Assembly (NCBI RefSeq): GCF_905220365.1
Contig: NC_061126.1
Span: forward strand, 7,192,001-7,256,000
Direction of reading: 5' to 3'
DNA length: 64,000 bases
Source: Vanessa cardui
Taxonomy: Eukaryota > Arthropoda > Insecta > Lepidoptera > Nymphalidae
Numbering within the stretch: position 1 is the first letter of the stretch; the number at the start of each line of letters is the position of its first letter. The translations under genes were made by a program, and so were the position numbers. Positions 26,440-39,374 of the stretch are shown here, in pieces. The notes beneath the pieces were generated by a model. The model made no database searches. It saw only the letters and a program-made list of their open reading frames with translations, and was not told where the DNA came from.

Positions 26440-29400
26440 ACTCGTTAGTAACTCGTAAATAAATAATAATTAATTGTTACATGCTTAATATCTTTACTAA
26501 TATTATAACCTAAGAAAGACGAAAAGTATATTCAAAATAATATTTTAATTTATATAGACCTGTTTCTTTTAAAAAGTATATAATATATAGTAAAAGATTT
26601 AATTACGTATCATTCATTATCGGCGGCATTATTGATGAGATACATTTTGAAGGAGTTTTAAACTACAGATAATAATAACATCGAATCGGGTTGAATGTCA
26701 TTGAAGGAGCTATGAATACATAATATTATTATAAGTAAGTTAAGATACAAACGGGAATATAAAAACAAATTGCAAAACAGTTATTTACTAGCAAGCATAT
26801 TTTACTATATAAAGGAAGGTACAACTTTAAAAAATCATTTTCATAAGTTAAAGAAAGTTTTCGGTGGCAAGCGGGATAAGAAGTTTTTTACCTCAACTAA
26901 CTCTTTATTTGTAAGGCTGATCTCGAGGGGAAGAAGTTAAAAACAGCTTTCACCGGCCGACGCGTTTGAATAAGTTTTACAAAAGTTTTATTGAAGTTGT
27001 AACATCGGGTCGCTTTGATATATGTAGTTCGACATCTGTAGCTGGCTAAAGTTAGTGCATCGTAAATTATTCAACCCCTCTATATACTCTCACTTGTCGT
27101 ATTCAGCTGTTCGGCGACAATTTGATTTTTGAAGTCCCACAGGTCGGTGCCCTTTGAAACTATTGTACTCGCTTTGGCATGTTTCATGCAGAAAATTAGA
27201 ACATGTATAATATTGATTCATTCTCTTTCTGTTTCATTTTCAAACTCTAAAATAGAATTCCCATTTATTCATAATATACAACGAATTTGTAGTAATACAT
27301 TCCATCTTTAGATAAGGATTTTGTTCTTATAATTTTTCTTAAAATTCATCACCATCGACAAATATTAAAAAGAAAAACAATTTTATGACCTCCTTACAAA
27401 TTGAGCTCTCGTAGTACGTGAAATACAAGTAGATGTGAAATATGAAAAATGATTAGATTGTCATACAGTCATTTGCACATAACAAATCATTACACAGTAT
27501 TAGATGCTACAAACTATCCACTCAGCCTACCGACGCGTGACGTGGCGACGCATCGCGCTAACACTCGGTCCGACGCTCCACAATAGCTGTTACATATCAA
27601 AAGGTCTTATACGTACGAACGAATGGACGTATGGAATCTTAAGCAAACACATTGGCCTGCATCGTTTGACTCTCTTCTAACAACCACATTAGCTTATAAT
27701 GATAAAGTATTGTTGTTCCTATATAATAATGTCAGTAGCACCTAACAATCAGAATACTTGTACATTTAAAGACACACTACTGCTACACTTACTAATCTAT
27801 ATAATGTAACCATACGTTTTAATACATAAATAGCTACTTGATCGTAACTGCTTAGATATACTCTTGCACGGAAAGAAGTATAAACTGCTTTTACAAACCA
27901 ACGTGGCATTATAGACAATATTAACCAACGACACAATAATGTTTTTAAATTATTTTAATCTATCGAAATTACTCTGAACACAACATAATCACATCATTGA
28001 ATATCTTAGAAATTCAATCATGTAATTATATAATTTATCGTATTGGCTACGAAAGTCGTACTTACCTAATATGTACAACCTCTACGGCATGAAGCGATAC
28101 GAATCATACGAAACACTCGTGTTACGACGGTCCGTAGGCGTTCGTAGCGTGAGAATACGTCCATATGCTGTTATTTGCAATACGTCAAACTACGTAGTTT
28201 GTGCTGAGGCATTGCTCGAGATACGCTTAATATCTTAACCGATGAGGAATACATGCATCAAATAAAGAGGCGAGCTGTTTTAAAAATCATAAATAAAAAA
28301 AATTTAGACAGTATCACAGCACAAATTTAAATATCTACTGAGTTATTTAATTTTTAAGATACTTATTGTTACAATAAAAATTTAACTAGAATATATATAA
28401 AAGCAACATTTTGAATTTCTGAATATGGTGTGGTTATAGGAAAGGGCAACGCAAACGAGGTGGACAGCAATCCGTGCCGCGCGTTTTGCAAGCCAGTGTA
28501 GTTACAACCAGTATCGAACGAAAGTCTAATATACAAATATATCATCATTCTTTCGAAATCGCTGCAGAGTATTATATTTCTCGTTCTAGAGATTATATTT
28601 GGAAGAAATAGAAGTATACGGCGTACTATGGTAACTGAGTCCTTGTTTAATCTTATAAACTCACATTTTAGTAACAAAAGATTGTATGTTCATCACTTCA
28701 ACCAAACGATATTGGTTCCTAAACTATTCGCTGCGAATCCATACTGATTCATATATTTATTTTCTATCGCCCATCGCGTCTGACGTTTGCGCAATTCACG
28801 CGGCAACATTCGCCGTTCGCACCATCGGCCGCAACTATCCCTGACATGCTTGGTGTATTTCCATTCATCACGTTTGAGGTCTAGAAACATAACGTATGAG
28901 ATTTATTATAGATTCAGATTTGTGTTGTTTATAAACATACAAGCTCTTTCGTTCCCCTGATAACTTATGTAGTAATTAATATCGTAACATGACGTTACAA
29001 AAATTGTAACAAAAGTCTACTCATATAAAGAATATCAAAATTTTGTATAGTGTGTTCATATAATAATAAAATTTAAAAAAAACATCAAATTCAGTCGAAA
29101 ATAAATATTTCATTTTATTCAGCAACATATGCATATCAATTTACATTTGAAAAAGTTACATGTTCGTAAGTCAACAGTGTGAATAAAAACGGTACCGCTA
29201 TTTGTATACGAATACAATTTAGGTACTACGACGTGCTTGTTTAGAATGAAACAGAAGGCCTCCATCGGTATTCATCGCGAGTTAGATGGTTCATTAAAAT
29301 TCGATGAACAATAAAGCTGCGTCACGGGATTCGCGAGTTTAAACCGCATTTCAGTATGTTATTCGATATTACTGCCTATATTGTGGAATATCACAGCATT

Positions 29401-29487
29401 GTTATATTATAATTTAGTTGAAAATGTTACAATAAATATAATTTTATATTTTATTTTAAAATATATAGGAAATATTCATTAAATAAC
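26440..29487. other. Intergenic DNA, no supported gene
   Basis: Mostly unique AT-rich sequence with moderately G+C-richer patches around 27525-27600, 28100-28220 and 28440-28520. Open frames on the minus strand at 28369-28677 and 28693-28890 have no recognisable domain, splice context or codon signature. Confidence 0.5.
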
Positions 29488-29640
29488 ATTCTACCGTCAA
29501 ACAGGAATATTTGGTGTTGTTGTGTTCCAGTGTTAAAGTGAGTCAGTTTAACTCAGACACAAATCTTTGTTCCTAGGTTAGTGTCATATTGTCGATGTAA
29601 TAATTGGTTAATATTTCGTATAGCGCCAATATCTCTGATA
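29488..29640 (-). repeat. Decayed dispersed repeat, family 2
   Basis: CATTCTACCGTCAAACAG, TTGTTGTGTTCCAGTG, AGTGAGTCAG and CTTTGTTCCTAGGTTAGTG follow the order of the copy at 318-590 with many substitutions. Confidence 0.55.
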
Positions 29641-29739
29641 ACCACTTACAATCGGGTGAAAAACTGGATACCTGTCAGTGAATTACTATCAAGATATATA
29701 AATAACCCTGACCATTCCTTGCGTTATATGGTGGTTATT

Positions 29740-29799
29740 ATGACACTAGCCTATGCAAATCAAATACTTCTGTATTTGATTTGCATAGGCTAGTGTCAT
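29740..29799. repeat. Perfect 28-bp inverted repeat with 4-nt loop
   Basis: Arms 29740-29767 and 29772-29799 are exact reverse complements (left arm starts ATGACACTAGCCTATGCAAA), separated by TTCT. The structure lies just beyond a decayed family 2 repeat. It has no mismatches or bulges, unlike a typical animal microRNA precursor. Confidence 0.97.
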
Positions 29800-31033
29800 T
29801 TGTCTGTAGTGGCAAATAAAAGCAATACATATTCTATATTAAATAAGTTTTTTTTCTTTCCAGCCATATTATATTATAATATGTGTATTGATTAATATAC
29901 ATGTACCCATGAGTATATAATTTTTCATGTAATTTAACATTCTATACTAGTTATAATTCTATCGATAAAACACACGTCCTATTACGTTTAATTACAATTA
30001 GATACATTAATGATATTAAGATTACAGAAGCAATTATTTGTGATTGTCAAATAAATGATTTCATTTAATTAATATGTCCATGGTATTCAAACAGATATGA
30101 AATATGATAAATTTAAACCATAATCTAGTTTTATTTAAAATGCAATCGTTTTTAATAAAATAAGTCTTAAATCTTTAGTAAAATTAGAATATTAAGACTT
30201 GATCTCAGTCACGGCCCATTCAAAAGGCGCTCTCAACGTAAGGATACGAGCCGTAAAATAGGATTTCACGCATGCGTTGGCCTCTGTGAACAAATATCTA
30301 CGGTTGACAACACAAGACATTTGTCGATCGCCTTCTTGCTAAAAAAATCATTTCCAAGCATCAGGTGTGAACCTTTACGGTTAAAATAATCGCTCTAAAA
30401 ATAATAGAAACGAAATTGGAGACGCATATGTCTCACACAAGAAACATTTAGCTGCAAGTAAATAAGAATATTTAAACTGAAAATTTTTGAAGCAGTAAAA
30501 TATTATATAAATAGGTATGCTTTTATGATGATTACTGAAAAGTTTTGTGCTATAACAAAGCTTTTCAAATGAAATAAGATTACGACTTCAAAACAAGGTT
30601 CAGCATGAAAGGCCCCATGTTCCAGACGCGAAGCCTTGCCTAATATTGTTCGCGGTATTTCAAACCGGACATCCATTGCACGGATAAATTTGTAAAATTA
30701 CGTACAGTTTTTATTCTAAGTTCATTATATAACAGAATGAAATAAAATTTATAAAATAAATATTACATAAAATTTCTGTCATTTTGGACTCTTAGAGCTG
30801 AATTAATGAACGTAACACTAACTAGTTCTTATTTAAATAAATTTTATACATTTAAATAAATTTAAGTATTATAATAAAAAATATATAAAATATGTAGATT
30901 TAAATACCTATATAGTGAAATAGATAAAATAAATTAGAAAATAAGACCAGCATAATATACTATTTATAAAAGAAAAGTAGAAGTTATAGAAATCATACGA
31001 TGATAGGTATTATTTGTTTATTTTCCATATTCA

Positions 31034-31064
31034 GAAAAAGATCGTGAGGAAACCTGCATGAATA
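31034..31064 (+). mobile_element. SINE fragment
   Basis: AGATCGTGAGGAAACCTGCATG matches the central conserved block of the SINE copies. The flanks are unrelated or too diverged. Confidence 0.4.
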
Positions 31065-31584
31065 GGGTAAGTTATAACATGTCTATACAGTATTACAATG
31101 AGAGTAGGCGTTTGTAAATAGATTAACATCTGGATAGATTCAGAAGAACCATAAAAGTCAAGTATTTCTAGTGCTTCTACTGTTTAACTTATTGTTAAAA
31201 ACTGAACATATCGAAATACCTAATCAGATATATTTAAACTGAAAATGAATGAGTATTACAAACAATTAATAAATACCCTTTTTCCAAACAATCATTTTAC
31301 TAATCATATTTTGAATAAGACGGCGAAGTTGTTGATTTATATTTAGGTTTTTAGGGACAAGCTATTATCCCCAGGGTACGTCCGTGGCCACTGGCTTTAC
31401 CGGGGACAAATATTACTACGACCGCTGAGTCGAGTATTTTGAAATATTCGTACGTTACAATTGATCTAGCTTCATTTTTACACTGAAAAATCTATGTTAT
31501 TTCAGAAAAACCATTCCATAAAAGTTATTCGTATTGATGTGGAGTACGCTAGGTATCGCGTTTTTGTTGTTTTTTTTTTTTAAA

Positions 31585-31760
31585 TAGGCATGTGGACGGG
31601 CTTTTATGCCATCAGATGGTGATTGATACTCGTTCCTTACATTGCCAATGCACCAACGACCTTGGAAACTAATATGGTATGGCCCTTGTAACACTAGTTG
31701 TCACACTGACTCATTCAGTCCAATGAATATTGTTGTTTGGCGGTTGAATATATTTGAGGT
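31585..31760 (+). repeat. Dispersed repeat, family 2
   Basis: CCATCAGATGGTGATTGATA, CGTTCCTTACATTGCCAATG, CACCAACGACCTTGG and AATATTGTTGTTTGGCGGTT follow family 2 order (same orientation as 45676-45960). A poly-T run precedes it. Confidence 0.6.
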
Positions 31761-32630
31761 CCTAACTTACACAATTATATTATAAGTGTAATATGTATAT
31801 CATGATGGCTGTACTATAGGAACATGTCAGAATAATATTCTTTGAATTTAGAAGCGAATGGTCGAGTGAACTTAGTTTGATACTTCACAATTATGAAAAC
31901 GGAAAGATTATATGACACGCTGATGATTTGCAAATGAAATGGTCATTGATACTGATATACCTACACGGGTTAGATACACTGTCCATACTAGTCGTATCGT
32001 TTATTTCTTACTCAAGTATAAACGGATATATTATAGTATTATGGAAATGTAGTATATAATTTAGCATTAAATTACATGTTGGAATATTTCCACAACATCA
32101 CTAAACTTCTAACGCCGATTGGAGCCCGGTAAAAGCTTGCGATATAAAACGCAACGCCCTTACCGTGTTCTTAATAGATATGAGCTCATATCGTGTTTAA
32201 AATTTGCATACAGTTCCTAAGATAATTAAGCGCATGTTTTAAGACGACGCGCGACTCGACTCATGTTAAATATAGTTTAATACTAAAATAATCGCTGTTA
32301 ATACTTTATCATTTAAGATCTTTAAATATATTTTGAATACAAATTTTTATCAAAAGAAATAAAAATAACATTTCATTAAGCAAATAAAATGGTAACAAAG
32401 TAGAATTCAATCATTTTAGACTTTTACTGAAAGCTTAAATGCTTAACTATTTTTTCTCAGATCATTTTTCTATGTACTGCAGCTGTATGTATATTTTAAA
32501 AATACATTACTAAATTATTGATATGAAAAAATACTGCTTCAATATTCCATATAAACAAAATAAAATTGATTCTGAGATATTTAAACAAAAAAAAGTTATG
32601 CATTATTAGTGTTGTGATAAGATTAATTGA

Positions 32631-32934
32631 AGTCGAGATGGCCCAGTGGTTAGAACGCGTGCATCTTAACCGATGACTGCGGGTTCAAACCCAGGCAAGC
32701 ACCGCTGATTCATGTGCTTAATTTGTCTTTATAATTCATCTCGTGCTCAGCGGTGAAGGAAAACATCGTGAGGAAACCTGCATGTGACAAATTTCATAGA
32801 AATTCTGCCACATGTGCATTCCACCAACCCGCATTGGAACAGCGTGGTGGAATATGTTCCAAAACCTTCTCCTTAAAAGGGAGAGGAGGCCTTTAGCCCA
32901 GCAGTGGGAATTTACAGGCTGCTGTTGTTTTTGT
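32631..32934 (+). mobile_element. tRNA-derived SINE (copy E), TTG-type tail
   Basis: Begins AGTCGAGATGGCCCAGTGG (A-box), B-box GGGTTCAAACCC, then the complete conserved body to TTACAGGCTGCTGTTGTTTT. A possible target-site duplication AAGATTAA is at 32619-32626 and 32935-32942, a few bases from the assumed start. It shares the TTG tail and the TGTGACAAATTTCATAGAAA variant with copy D. Confidence 0.9.
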
Positions 32935-32942
32935 AAGATTAA

Positions 32943-34879
32943 AAATTAAAAATTAAATTTCAAGATAATTAAAATTCAATTAGGCGATGGTCATAGTAAC
33001 TCTTGCAGGCGTGTTTCCCACGCCCGGCCGCAGACATGCGAAGCTCATTGAAGCGCGTTTTGTTGCCGCTGAGAGATTTATTACTTTTAATTACATCTCA
33101 TTGTCCGCGCCGTTCTTTTAGGAGCCTTAAATTAGATGCTTACGAGGTAGTGATTCACGGCGACGAGGCGAAATATATTACTCGATGGGTAAGAAAAACG
33201 ATTTTCTTTAGATGTTTACTTGGGCAATACATAGAAAACGTTACATGAACGTTAACTAATTTATATTATATATATTCTCATATATATAATTAGTTATCTA
33301 AGTCGATGGTAATTAGTTCTGTCTATAGATACCAAGTTCCTTATTCCAGAAAGCACGGTTTCTCTTCAACCGCCTCGGCCACAAATAGTTCAAGAACATA
33401 GAAGTAAATCGTAAGTATTGCTAACTTCACAGACTCGTGCTACAACTGATAATTTCTTTACAGTAAAAACCAGTACTTTTTGTTCCGGTCCAGTATGTCC
33501 GTTGTGACTAATCCTTTTTTTATTAAAATACAAAAGCTTGATAGCGATACTATGAGATTTATTTTTCACCGTCAAACTTTCAAATATGCTTTGTGGTATA
33601 GTATTTTTTTAGTTGACTTTGGATTTTAATTGAAGCGAATTGTCGAAATAACAGCAGTTATTTAAAATTTTATTTATATTCAAGATTTAAAATGTTATTT
33701 CTAAATTAAATTTGTTATCATTTGAGTGCCTTTTTATATGTAAAATACTAGGTTACTTCATCGAGAAATAAATAATAAAGTTGTATTGTTCGCATAACAT
33801 ATTTAAAGATAAAGCAAGATTTTCGTCTTTGTTCAGACAAAGTTCATTCAAAGGATGCTCGCAAAGGAAGTATACGTCTGTAAAATAGAATTTCATGCAT
33901 GCATTAGCCCCTGAGGCAAATGTTTAAGAATCAAATGCTATCCGATCTATCCCATAATATCTAAATTCTAAAGAGGTAAAACGATTTTTTTTTACTTTAA
34001 TGACGTAATCACGAAAAGCACAATGAATTTATATTAATGTTTATATGAATTATTAAAGCTTTTGAAGTACATGAAAATAAAATGGTACTCTAAATATTAA
34101 CCCACAACTTTTTACTTCCAATCCACTGTTCTATCTATTGAAGCTTGAATCGCAATGGTTTATGGGCCGCCCGGCGATGTATAAAGTTGCAGATTCGATC
34201 CAGATACCCATTCCTTGCTCAAGCTTGTAGCACAATTAGAAATAGGAATATTAGTCAATCCATAATGAGGTTTTGGTACTGAATAATCTTGGCTCTTTTA
34301 ATTTATTAATTTTTCGATTTACCTTTTACATTTTATATGAAACACCATTACTCAATATTGTTTATTATTATTTTATGTTTTGCTGAGAACGCATTTATAC
34401 CAGAACTTCTATCTTCACTGCAATCAGCAATATATACTTTTGTCAGGTCCCTCCCCTGTGACCCATCTCAGAACTGGTATGAATATTGCATTCAGTACTT
34501 CTATTTCTATACCGTCCTCTCGACAATGCTAGTTTTGGTATCGCCTTGAGAGTTATTGTATTATTTTATTAAGCAATTACACAACAATTTGTTCTAACTT
34601 TCACCAGACTCTTTGTATGAGAGTAAGCAATGAATCGATATCGATAATGAACTAAGAGAAATGAGAGTTACATTCTCTTCAAATAAATAAATAAAGAAAC
34701 TTTAACAATCCTTTTGTATTTTTTAAATAATTAAATATTCCGTTGAGGAGTAATTTATATTATTTGAATGTACCTGATTCTATTTACTCTCACGTAACTA
34801 AAGAGTTACGTGATAGACGTATCACGTAACTAAAGCTTTGTGCCAGCTCGTTTGCGTAGGCCACTCCTACATTCTGCTC
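32943..34879. other. Intergenic DNA, weak repeat traces only
   Basis: A G+C-richer patch around 33005-33185 carries an 81-codon open frame without recognisable domain. Near 34150-34260, GGGCCGCCCGGCGATG and GCAGATTCGATCCAGATACC look like a worn SINE head. A cluster of ACGTAACT repeats lies at 34791-34835. No host gene is supported. Confidence 0.5.
34791..34835. repeat. Compound direct and inverted repeat of ACGTAACT
   Basis: CACGTAACTAAAG occurs at 34791-34803 and again at 34823-34835. Between them AGTTACGTGATA (34804-34815) forms a perfect 12-bp inverted repeat with TATCACGTAACT (34820-34831) around a GACG loop. Confidence 0.9.
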
Positions 34880-34884
34880 CCAAG

Positions 34885-35110
34885 TAGCAATACTTAATAT
34901 TGATGTATTCCGGTAAAAAAAAAGAGTAAACTTATCTTATCAGAGACAAATCTGGGTAAGGGAACCTGGGAGGAACTGAGGGTTCCCACGGTTGGTGGCG
35001 CATTGTTAGTAAAAAGGGCACTTTAACGGTGTCAATGTCTATTGTACCAAGTGTCAAAGTGTAAGTGGCGTCTACGCATGTCCCACCACCTCCTTCATGT
35101 CATAATTCCA
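34885..35110 (-). repeat. Decayed dispersed repeat, family 2
   Basis: TAATATTGATGTATTCCGGT, GGTTCCCACGGTTGGTGGCG followed by CATTG, GGTGTCAATGTCTATTG and CCCACCACC follow family 2 in inverse orientation, with an insertion of A's in the middle. Confidence 0.55.
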
Positions 35111-35859
35111 CATATTTGGACAATCATTTTTAATATTAACCTAATGTTATCAAAAATATAAATCGCAGATTTTATTAGATCTAATATAGGAATATAATAA
35201 AGCTAAGGAATTTTGAATTCCAATCCTAAAGTAAAATTACTCAAATAATCTAAACGATTGGTGAAATTACGTTGTACTCTCTTAATGCAATACTAGATTA
35301 AACTAAATATTGTGAGTGAATCCTATTTAGAGATTTCAAAATACAAAAGCATATTCCAGATGGCTACAAACAAAAAAATTATACAGCAATGTTTCCGTTG
35401 AGGCAGAAAGGCCATTAATGTCACGTTTTATAAATTCGCGCGAGAATTTTAGCTGCTCTATTGACAGATTTTAGTGATGAGTTAAACGAATTTTATTTTT
35501 GGGTGTAATCATCCAAATCTCTAATCTAACTTTATATAGCTGTAAAAGAAATAGTTATAGCTTACTGTAATATTTGATAAAGTACTTTTCACATTGTGAG
35601 AAAATACTTAACTTAAAATTTCATTCATACCGAGACTGATTGCATTGAAATCATCCTGTAATAACACAATATGCGACTATATATTTACGGTTTTATAAAT
35701 TTTAGTCATGAGCAAAATAAAAAGATTTTACACTTTTTAACGTTAATTGTAATGTCATCAATAAATACAAGGAACAAAATGGGTCCTTGATGAGATCCTT
35801 GTTATACTCCTGATTAAATAATTTAAATTAATTCTAAAACAGTCACCATTTTATACCTA

Positions 35860-38680
35860 TCTATACTTATAATAAATCTGTAGAGATGTCAATTCTGTAC
35901 ATGAAATATTTTTCAAAAATAACTATCAGAGGTTGAAAAGGGGTCGATACTGATGGCAAAAATGCAATCAGTAAAATTTTTGTCTGTCTGTCCGTATAAC
36001 CGTTATAGAAACAAAAACTACTCGACGGATTTTAACGAAACTTGGTACAATTATTTTTCACACTCCTGAGCTGGTTATAGTATACTTTTCATCACGCTAC
36101 AGTCAATAGGAGCAGAGCAGTGGAGGGAAATGTCGGGAAAGCGGGAGAAGTTATTCCATATTTTAAGCTTCCGTCACGTGTACAACCTTAATGGTTAAAG
36201 CTACATAGAAACTGTGTATTACGGAAATGTTCTCCTTAAAATTATATAAAAAATTTCCCATGACAGCCTTTGTCTATCTTTAATGGTTGACTCACAATAA
36301 CACGTGTCACTCCCAACGGCTTAGTAGTTTGAAGCTTTCTGATTATATTTGTCTATTCCTGCGTTTATAACACTCTCAATCATCCCAAATTAAAAAAAAT
36401 AACAGTCTTAACTATTCCATAAAAAAGAAGCATAGAAATCGGTATAGACACATAAACACCAAAGTTATACATGAAATACGCTAATAATAAAACTATCGCA
36501 CTCGAATACAAAATCTATACTTACTTTTGTCCTAATTCCTCATAAGTATTGTTTTTATGATTGACTGACATAATTTTTACCATTTTAGACATTTTTGTCC
36601 GTGTGAATGTTCTGCTATAACTCGAGAACAGATGCACCGTGCATCTTCATAAAAATTGGTATACAGGAAAAACATGTGCTTGCAAATGATAGGCCATCTA
36701 TATACAAAAGTCGATGTGTTTGTATGTGTGTCATTGATAAACTCAGAAACTATTTGATTGATCATTGAGATTAAATGAATAAAGAGATTATGCTATCCCC
36801 ATTGATGTAACTCGCAACCGGGTAGCGCTACGATATCTACACCGTTCAACCGATTGTCATGAAAATGAGTACGTACAAGTATTTTTTCATGGAGAAAGTG
36901 ATTATTTCATCCGTATCATTAAAAATAACCAACAGAATACGAGTATTACGATGCATTTCTATGCCGATCAACCGAAAAGTATAAAATATGAAAATCATTA
37001 ATCATCATCGAATCAAATAATTTATGTAAATAGAAACCACCATGCCATTGAAGAAAAAATGCTCGGAACATCAACAATAGAGCTACGGAAACAACACACC
37101 AACAAGAAATACGTTTAGAAACAAATGGAATCCGAATGAAGAGATACTGAAAAACCTGACGAGCGAGCCCAACGACTGGATGATCAACGATTAAAATAGA
37201 CTTTTATTACAATTAAAGTCAAGAACTAGAAGCAATCTCAATAAATCCCGATGTGATCATTGGTTCAATGAATATAGTATGCCCATATTATCACGCTATG
37301 ATGTTTAAAATAAACTGCTGGTATGAGCTACTCCACTGGCAAAATGTATTTACCACAACTGATTGAACCATCAGAACCTCTTCTTATCTACGTTACGGGA
37401 ACTACTGAGGAGTCTGAATATTTCCTTAAGCCTATTAAAAATTACAATTCTTGCTTTGGAGCAACAAATATTGTACAATACAATAATTTCGCGTCTACGT
37501 TTAAAGTGTATCATCATATGATTGGTTCACATCTTCCAGTATCTAAATAAAATCTCCAGTTTCTGGACATTTTTTCCATGGACAACGTAGAAAAAGATTG
37601 ATCTTCGATGCATGTTCAGTACCACAACGAATCGAGAAATCATCGCTAAATTTAGGATTAGGTATGCTTTATGAAAATAAATATATAGTTAAAGATTTTA
37701 AAACTACTCTAGAAGGTGAAACAACAAATGATTCAAAGTCATTATCAATGCAGAAAGAACGCCGTTAATTGCAGAGCATGAAAGGCATTTTAATGCTGCC
37801 GTAGCTCCTGAAGTCACAGCTGTAGTTGTCGGTACAGAAATTACAAAACGAGGTATAACAATCAAGTTGTCGCTGAAACACATCAATCGTATGACAATTA
37901 TTACGATTATCCAATTATGTTTATGCGAGCAGAAGATGGATATCATCTCGGACTGTATCAAAATATTCTCATGACAGGCTCTGTGACATCGAAGAGAATG
38001 CAAAATAATCCATACAACTATGTATGGATTTTTTTGCATATCGTATAATGATTAGAGATAATGAGTCTAACCATATTCTGTAGTGTCGTCAACTGTTTTA
38101 ACAATTCATTGTGGACATGTACGCTATGGTCGAGAACGAACGATTAAACTACATTCGATACAACCAATCAAAACTCTGAGCAAAAGAGTACATTTATGTA
38201 CGAGATGCTGATATTGGACAAAGATCTTCGTACAGTGGAATTCCAAGACATATGCACGAATATGCTCTGGATGTTTTGACGAACGTTCGCAAGTATTGAC
38301 AAGGTTGTAAATGTACTAACATTGATATTCGATAGAACCGGATAAAAGAGGACGTGTTGGTTTGATGCAAACTTTTACAGACTATAGAAATTTAATTAAA
38401 AATTTCATCGTACCTATGTAACATCGTATAAGTTTATGGGTGTTATGACCAATCTGCAGCCTATCGAGAACATCATTGAAGAAGATGAAATAGATGACGA
38501 ATATTAAATTTTTTTTTTAAGAATTTGATTAGATCTCGATTGTTTTTTTCTCTTTATTTGTTTCTTTATTATTTGTACATTGTTGATGATCAGTAATTAA
38601 TTACAAAATGAAAAACATTTTTTTTTCTGCGACTAATGCCCAGCGAAGCGGGCGGGTATAGCTATATATAGTTTAGTAAA
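35860..38680 (+). mobile_element. Degraded autonomous Helitron
   Basis: The 5' end TCTATACTTATAATAAATCT begins with the TC of Helitrons. It continues with the GTCTGTCTGTCCGTATAACC block and a long leader. Remnants of the Rep/helicase protein follow (37042-38507). Near the 3' end, GCCCAGCGAAGCGGGC (38630-38645) could form the terminal hairpin. The exact 3' border is not clear; I place it near 38680. The element seems to have lost most of its helicase region by internal deletion, and no longer encodes a working protein. Confidence 0.8.
37042..38507 (+). pseudogene. Helitron Rep/helicase pseudogene
   Basis: Several frame-shifted pieces match the Helitron protein in order. Piece one is a basic N-terminus ending ERAQRLDDQRLK. 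Piece two (37323-37550) holds GKMYLPQLIEPSEPL, IKNYNSCFGATNI and VYHHMIGSHLP, typical of the Helitron-like N domain. Piece three is HERHFNAAVAPEVTAVVVGT, then, in another frame, AETHQSYDNYYDYPIMFMRA and EDGYHL. Piece four is AYRIMIRDNESNHIL, IVDMYAMVENERLNYIRYNQ and PRHMHEYALDVLTNVR. After that only a short C-terminal tail ending at TAA 38505-38507 remains, so the catalytic Rep motifs and helicase are absent. Stops and shifts are frequent. Confidence 0.8.
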
Positions 38681-39374
38681 TATGACTCGAAACACATCAA
38701 AATAGAATCGTAAATATCATAAATTGAGTGACATAAGTTTGAATGTAAGTTATTGTTCTAAATTACTTACATAATGCATCTATTATTTTTACTCTTAACT
38801 TTTTCTTCTTTCTTTTAAATTGTTGACTTTGCTCTAGTAATTGAAATCCCACGTTCGCTCCACTGAAAGAACAAAAATAAAATATGACATTTAAATAATT
38901 TAATCGACAAACGTATACTTAATAAATTACAAATTTGTTGCAAATCTTCGTGAAAACTATAATTTAAAAGCATTTATTTTAAGTAATTTGTTAAATTAAT
39001 TCCGGGCTAAATATTTAAAAACAATATATATATTCTATATGATATATACCTAATTATCGTTTTTAATAATTATTGTAATTAGGAAACTCACATCACATTT
39101 ATAAGTTACTATTGTCAGAAGCACCATTGAAGCAGTGACGTTTCATTTCGAAGTAGACATTGTTTGATATAGGATTGCAAAACAGCAGTGATCTAAGTTA
39201 CTGGCCGGATTGTGGAGTAACTTAGACAGAACTGTAGGACTTAGCGTACCCATTTAACTAATGCGTTGTCCGACTATTGGTCTTAGTGCAAGCGTGCCAC
39301 TTTGTTCTGATGACTAACGTATCAGCTACATTACAAACACGTACTTAGTGATGAAATATTTAACCTAATCTCAT

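Noticed and set aside
28369..28890. Two consecutive minus-strand open frames (102 and 65 codons)
   Set aside because: No recognised domain, no plausible promoter or splice pattern joining them, and low-complexity ends.
29740..29799. MicroRNA precursor
   Set aside because: The stem is perfectly paired over 28 bp with a 4-nt loop. Animal microRNA precursors usually have a mismatched stem of about 22 bp plus a lower stem, and a larger loop.
32631..32720. tRNA gene suggested by intact A- and B-boxes
   Set aside because: The boxes belong to the head of SINE copy E. A tRNA cloverleaf and anticodon stem cannot be formed, and the same sequence continues into the SINE body.
33003..33248. 81-codon open frame in a G+C-richer patch
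   Set aside because: No family signature, and the other frames are interrupted. Kept only as a patch worth comparing between species.
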